Shown here: one piece after another, positions 60,641 through 64,000 of the stretch | How positions within the stretch are numbered: the stretch's first letter is position 1 | Layout: the number at the start of each line of letters is the position of its first letter | Assembly: GCF_000982955.1 (NCBI RefSeq) | Contig: NZ_KQ058852.1 | Location: 1-64,000, forward strand | DNA from: Micromonospora sp. HK10 | GTDB lineage: Bacteria; Actinomycetota; Actinomycetes; Mycobacteriales; Micromonosporaceae | Direction of reading: 5' to 3' | DNA length: 64,000 nt | Translations under genes and position numbers: made by a program | Notes under the pieces: generated by a model | What the model was told of the DNA's origin: nothing | What the model saw: the letters and a program-made list of their open reading frames with translations, nothing else | Databases searched by the model: none

Positions 60641-61642
60641 TCAGGCCGGGGCGACCCGGGTGAGGTAGGTGTGGTGGGTGGTGAAGCCGAGCCGCTGGTA
60701 GAGCGCGACCGCCCCGGTGTTGTGCTGCTCCACCTGGAGGAACGCGCGGGTGGCGCCCTCGGTCCGTCCCCAGTCGGCCAGGGCCCGGATCACCGCGCCC
60801 GCGTAGCCGCGCCGGCGGGCCTGCGGTAGCACCTCGATCAGGCTGAGGCCGAGCCAGCGCCCGTCGCCGGTGACCGTGCCCCGGCCGAGCGCCAGCAGTT
60901 CGCCGGCGACGCGCAGGTGGGCGAAGCGGACCCGGTCGACGGCGGTGAGCACGTGCCGGGCCGCGTCGGGCAGCCCGCCCTTGCGGCCGGCGGCGATCGC
61001 CAGCCACTCCGCCGACGGGGTCGCGGCGAGCTCGACCGCGGGCAGCTCAGCAGCTCCTCCAGGGTCTCGTGCAACGGCGTCATCGCGTACGAGAAGAGCG
61101 GCCCGGCCGGGCGGGAGCGCGGCCAGCGGCGCGGTCTGCACCAGCACCGGCGGCCGGGCCGACCAGCCCCGGGCGTCCAGCTCGGCGCCGACCGGGGCGG
61201 CCAGCGGCAGCGGGGTGTTCACCAGGGCGGGCAGGCCCTGCGCGGCGTACCAGCGCACGACCTCGTCCAGCGCGGCGGGCAGCGGGCGGTCCGGGTCGCC
61301 GACCGGCAGTGCCGAGTTGGCCCGGCCGGTCCAGCCCGCCGCGCCGCGCAGCAGCCAGTCGCCGAGCCGGGCGCGTACCGGGGCGGGCCACGCCTCGTCG
61401 GCGGCCAGTTCGAGGGCGATCACCGCGGCGGCGGTCGGCCGGCGGGCCGGCGGTACCCGCCGGGCGCGGTGCACCTCGGCGACGGGCACCCGGAGCCGGC
61501 CGGTGTCGGTGGCGAGCGTGATGTGGGTCTCGCTCAGCTCGACGAGCTCGCCGAGGGCGTCGCTGAACAGCGGTCGGCCTTCGCGAATCCCCACAATCCG
61601 CCGGACCACGATCCGGTGTCCCACATCCTGCTGTCGGAGCAC
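60641..61642 (-). CDS. GNAT acetyltransferase with SH3-like N-terminus (Rv0428c type), possible internal frameshifts
   Basis: 333 residues. The first 65 residues (VGHRIVVRRIVGIREGRPLF start) resemble the SH3-like domain of Rv0428c-type acetyltransferases. The C-terminal GNAT core has VLPQARRRGYAGAVIRALAD (acetyl-CoA loop) and QVEQHNTGAVALYQRLGF. GTG 61642 has GGAGGAGG six bases upstream. Between 61049 and 61099, 12 of 17 codons end in A or T, while the +1 frame has G/C at every third position, so the middle of this protein may be mis-framed by two compensating indels. The acceptor substrate is unknown. Confidence 0.82.
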   Translation of the reverse strand: MLRQQDVGHRIVVRRIVGIREGRPLFSDALGELVELSETHITLATDTGRLRVPVAEVHRARRVPPARRPTAAAVIALELAADEAWPAPVRARLGDWLLRGAAGWTGRANSALPVGDPDRPLPAALDEVVRWYAAQGLPALVNTPLPLAAPVGAELDARGWSARPPVLVQTAPLAALPPGRAALLVRDDAVARDPGGAAELPAVELAATPSAEWLAIAAGRKGGLPDAARHVLTAVDRVRFAHLRVAGELLALGRGTVTGDGRWLGLSLIEVLPQARRRGYAGAVIRALADWGRTEGATRAFLQVEQHNTGAVALYQRLGFTTHHTYLTRVAPA

Positions 61643-61721
61643 GATCGACCTCCTCCCCGGCGAGATACTAGGCTCTTACCGTCGCGGGTGATCGCGACGA
61701 GTCTTGCGGAGGAGAAGACCG

Positions 61722-62048
61722 GTGACCTACATCATCGCCGAGCCGTGCGTGGATGTGCTCGACAAGGCATGCATCGAGGAGTGCCCGGTCGACTGCATCT
61801 ACGAGGGCAACCGGATGCTCTACATCCACCCCGACGAGTGCGTCGACTGTGGTGCCTGTGAGCCGGTCTGCCCGGTTGAGGCGATCTTCTACGAGGACGA
61901 CGTCCCGGAGCAGTGGAAGGACTACACCGGGGCGAACTACGAGTTCTTCGAGGACCTGGGCTCGCCCGGCGGCGCCTCCAAGATCGGCAAGGTGGAGAAG
62001 GACGCGACGTTCGTGGCCGCCCAGCCGCCGCGCGGAGAGGGCCACTGA
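61722..62048 (+). CDS. fdxA: 7Fe ferredoxin
   Basis: 108 residues. The N-terminal cluster ligands lie in CVDVLDKACIEECPVDC and the second set in CVDCGACEPVCP, the FdxA pattern of one [3Fe-4S] and one [4Fe-4S] cluster. The C-terminal tail of about 45 residues is typical. GTG 61722 has GGAGGAG upstream; a TAGGCT -10-like box lies at 61669-61674. The stop overlaps dapC. The fdxA-dapC pair is also found in mycobacteria (Rv1177-Rv1178). Confidence 0.95.
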   Translation: MTYIIAEPCVDVLDKACIEECPVDCIYEGNRMLYIHPDECVDCGACEPVCPVEAIFYEDDVPEQWKDYTGANYEFFEDLGSPGGASKIGKVEKDATFVAAQPPRGEGH

Positions 62049-63151
62049 ACCGGCCCGCGCCGGTCTCGTCGCGGCTGCCCGACTTCACCTGGGACACCCT
62101 GGACGCCGCGGCCGCGACGGCCGCGGCGCACCCGGACGGTCTGATCAACCTCTCGATGGGCACGCCGGTCGACCCGGTGCCCGCGCTGATCCGGCAGGCG
62201 CTAGCCGACGCGTCCGACGCGCCGGGCTACCCGCTCACCGCGGGCACCCCGGCGCTGCGCGACGCCATCGCGGCCTGGGTCTCCCGGGCCTGCGGCGCGG
62301 GCGTGGACGGGCTCGGCGTGCTGCCGACGATCGGCTCCAAGGAGCTGGTGGCCTGGCTGCCCACGCTGCTCGGCGCCGGCCCGGGTGACGTGCTGGTGGT
62401 GCCGTCGGTGGCCTACCCGACGTACGAGGACGGGGCCCGGCTGGCCGGCGCCACCACGGTACGCACCGACTCGCTGACCGCGCTGGGCCCGACCCCCCGG
62501 GTGCGCCTGGTCTGGGTCAACTCGCCGGGCAACCCGACCGGCCGGGTGCTGCCCGCGCGGCACCTGCGCAAGGTGGTCGACTGGGCGCGCGAGCGCGGCG
62601 CGGTGGTCGCCAGCGACGAGTGCTACCTGCCGCTGGGCTGGGACGCCGAGCCGGTCTCGATCCTCGCGCCGGAGGTCTGCGGCGGCTCGTACGAGGGCGT
62701 GCTCGCCGTGCACTCGCTCTCCAAGCGCTCCAACCTGGCCGGCTACCGGGCCGGCTTCGTGGCCGGCGATCCGGCGCTGGTGGCCGAGCTGCTCAAGATC
62801 CGTAAGCACGCCGGCATGATCGTGCCCGCCCCGGTGCAGGCCGCCATGGTGGCCGCGCTCGGCGACCAGGCGCACGCCGACGAGCAGCGGGAGCGCTACC
62901 GGGCCCGGCGGGAGCGGCTGCGCGCCGCCTTCACCGCGGCCGGCTTCACCATCGAGCACTCCGAGGCGGGGCTCTACCTCTGGATGACCCGGGACGAGGA
63001 CTGCTGGGACACCGTCGACCGGCTGGCCCGCCGGGGCATCCTGGTCGCCGCCGGCGTGTTCTACGGTCCGGCCGGCGCCCGGCACGTCCGGGTGGCGTTG
63101 ACCGAGTCCGACGAGCACGTCGCAGCGGTCGCCGACCGGCTGCGCGACTGA
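62045..63151 (+). CDS. dapC: Succinyldiaminopimelate transaminase
   Basis: 368 residues if started at CTG 62045. PLP aminotransferase fold I: LINLSMGTPVDPVP, IGSKELVAWLPTLLG, VWVNSPGNPTG, SDECYLPLGW and the Schiff-base Lys in HSLSKRSNLAGYRAGF. It acts in lysine/diaminopimelate synthesis. No ATG, GTG or TTG lies near the family N-terminus; CTG 62045 overlaps the fdxA stop (CTGA) and has GGAGAGGG five bases upstream. An in-frame GTG at 61913 would add 44 residues inside fdxA. Confidence 0.92.
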   Translation: MNRPAPVSSRLPDFTWDTLDAAAATAAAHPDGLINLSMGTPVDPVPALIRQALADASDAPGYPLTAGTPALRDAIAAWVSRACGAGVDGLGVLPTIGSKELVAWLPTLLGAGPGDVLVVPSVAYPTYEDGARLAGATTVRTDSLTALGPTPRVRLVWVNSPGNPTGRVLPARHLRKVVDWARERGAVVASDECYLPLGWDAEPVSILAPEVCGGSYEGVLAVHSLSKRSNLAGYRAGFVAGDPALVAELLKIRKHAGMIVPAPVQAAMVAALGDQAHADEQRERYRARRERLRAAFTAAGFTIEHSEAGLYLWMTRDEDCWDTVDRLARRGILVAAGVFYGPAGARHVRVALTESDEHVAAVADRLRD

Positions 63152-63244
63152 CCCCGGGCGGCGGCGGTGACCGGCTGCGCGACTGAGCTAGGGCGGCGGC
63201 GGTGACCGGTTGCGCGACTGATCCCGGGCGGCGGCGGTGACCGG
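63140..63244 (+). repeat. Three 35-bp tandem repeats at the dapC/tyrA junction
   Basis: Units start at 63140, 63175 and 63210, with only a few differences. Each carries a GCGACTGA stop and a GCGGCGGCGGTGACCGG start. The first two units therefore make two 12-residue reading frames (63167-63205 and 63202-63240), each GTGA-coupled to the next and finally to the dehydrogenase gene. Confidence 0.9.
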
Positions 63245-64000
63245 CGACGCGACCGGGCGGGACGGCCCGGCCGCCGGCGACCGGCCGGTGGCCGTGGTGC
63301 GGGCCGCCGTGGTGGGCACCGGGCTGATCGGCGGCTCGCTGCTGCTGCGGCTGCGCGACGCCGGGCTGGACGTCGCCGGCTGGGATCCCGACCCGGGCGT
63401 CCGGGCGCACACCCGCCGGTGGGGCGTGCCGGCGCCGGACCCGGTCGAGGCGGCGGTGGCCGGCCGTGACCTGGTGTTTCTCTGCGGCCCGCTGCCCACC
63501 CTGCCCGGCATGCTGAACCGGGTGGCCGCGGCCACCGGCGAGCACTGCGTGCTCACCGACGTCGGGAGCACGAAGGCGGAGGTGGCGGCGGCCGCCACCG
63601 GGCAGGGCCTCGGGCACCGGTTCGTGCCCGGCCACCCGATGGCCGGCGCCGACCGGGCCGGCCCCGCCGCCGCGGACGCCGGACTGCTCCTCGACGCCGC
63701 CTGGGTGCTCTGCCCCGGCCCGAACGGGATGGCCGCGTTCCGCCGGCTCGCGGCGCTGCTCATCGAGGTGTTCCGGGCCCGGGTGGTGCCGATGTCCGCC
63801 CCCGAGCACGACCGGGCGGCCGCGCTCAGCTCGCACCTGCCGCACCTGCTGGCCGGCGCGCTCGCCGGGGCGGTGCAGCGGTCGGCGCTGCGTGACGCCG
63901 TGCTCGCCCTCGCCGCCGGCAGCTTCGCCGACGGCACCCGGGTGGCCGGCGGCCCGCCCCCGCGTACCGCCAACATGTTGCTCGGCAACCGGGGTCCGGT
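63237..64000 (+). CDS. tyrA: Prephenate dehydrogenase (partial)
   Basis: The first 254 codons are present and the gene runs off the right edge. NAD-binding GTGLIGGSLL at about residues 27-36, TDVGSTKAEVA, GHPMAGADRAG and SSHLPHLLAGAL with the catalytic-region His, then AAGSFADGTRVAGG. It makes 4-hydroxyphenylpyruvate (or arogenate to tyrosine) in tyrosine synthesis. GTG 63237 is the last of three repeated GTG codons in the 35-bp repeat; earlier ones are out of frame. The leader before the Rossmann fold (TGDATGRDGPAAGDRP) is poorly conserved. Confidence 0.9.
   Translation, partial: MTGDATGRDGPAAGDRPVAVVRAAVVGTGLIGGSLLLRLRDAGLDVAGWDPDPGVRAHTRRWGVPAPDPVEAAVAGRDLVFLCGPLPTLPGMLNRVAAATGEHCVLTDVGSTKAEVAAAATGQGLGHRFVPGHPMAGADRAGPAAADAGLLLDAAWVLCPGPNGMAAFRRLAALLIEVFRARVVPMSAPEHDRAAALSSHLPHLLAGALAGAVQRSALRDAVLALAAGSFADGTRVAGGPPPRTANMLLGNRGP

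Overview
The window is one continuous high-GC stretch (mostly G or C at third codon positions, many GTG starts, ATGA/GTGA gene overlaps, hairpin terminators that mostly lack a T-run). Gene content points to an actinobacterium of the Micromonosporaceae type, most likely Micromonospora or a close relative. The evidence is a mycothiol gene (mshB) beside a membrane protein and near fdxA-dapC, a single-polypeptide sdhC anchor, streptogrisin-like secreted protease, and lactate-dehydrogenase-like malate dehydrogenase. The genus is an inference; no rRNA or tRNA gene is present.

Layout. 1-12.4 kb: purN-purH, a leftward oligopeptide ABC importer (SBP, two permeases, two ATPases), folD, mdh and icd. 12.4-16.5 kb: galT with a DeoR-type regulator, and an ATP-sulfurylase-like/APS-kinase fusion, separated by minisatellites. 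16.6-20.1 kb: two coupled ABC-2 type ATPase/permease pairs. 20.2-24.4 kb: valS and a secreted serine protease. 24.6-28.3 kb: a heterodimeric ABC exporter. 28.4-30.4 kb: an alkylation-repair pair (ogt and an Ada-AlkA fusion). 30.4-34.8 kb: EamA/MarR divergent pair, S51 peptidase, ychF. 34.8-37.5 kb: a small accessory patch with a decayed IS256-type transposase, a nucleotidyltransferase-like gene, a sulfotransferase, an unknown gene and pyrE. 37.6-42.4 kb: a GntR-ABC module and several small genes. 42.5-49.5 kb: sdhCAB and tldD-tldE. 49.6-56.3 kb: Uma2-family gene and a second oligopeptide importer in mirror gene order. 56.4-64 kb: a DPP-IV-like peptidase, mshB and partner, a GNAT, fdxA-dapC and the start of a prephenate dehydrogenase gene.

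Function. Most genes are housekeeping: purine and folate C1 metabolism, TCA cycle (mdh, icd, sdh), diaminopimelate and tyrosine synthesis, mycothiol. Two complete peptide importers, a DPP-IV-like peptidase, an S51 peptidase and an extracellular protease suggest an active peptide-scavenging lifestyle.

The most unusual signals are non-coding or at gene junctions. Tiny repeat-derived reading frames fill gaps between genes and overlap the next start codon (oppB/oppC, oppC/oppD, upstream of tldD, dapC/tyrA). At least a dozen genes have a TANNNT-like -10 box 6-8 bases before the start codon, which predicts leaderless mRNAs. Other signals are a long palindrome flanked by C-rich and G-rich tracts between mdh and icd, an 86-bp imperfect hairpin near 30.6 kb, and a stretch of the GNAT gene where coding bias jumps to another frame.
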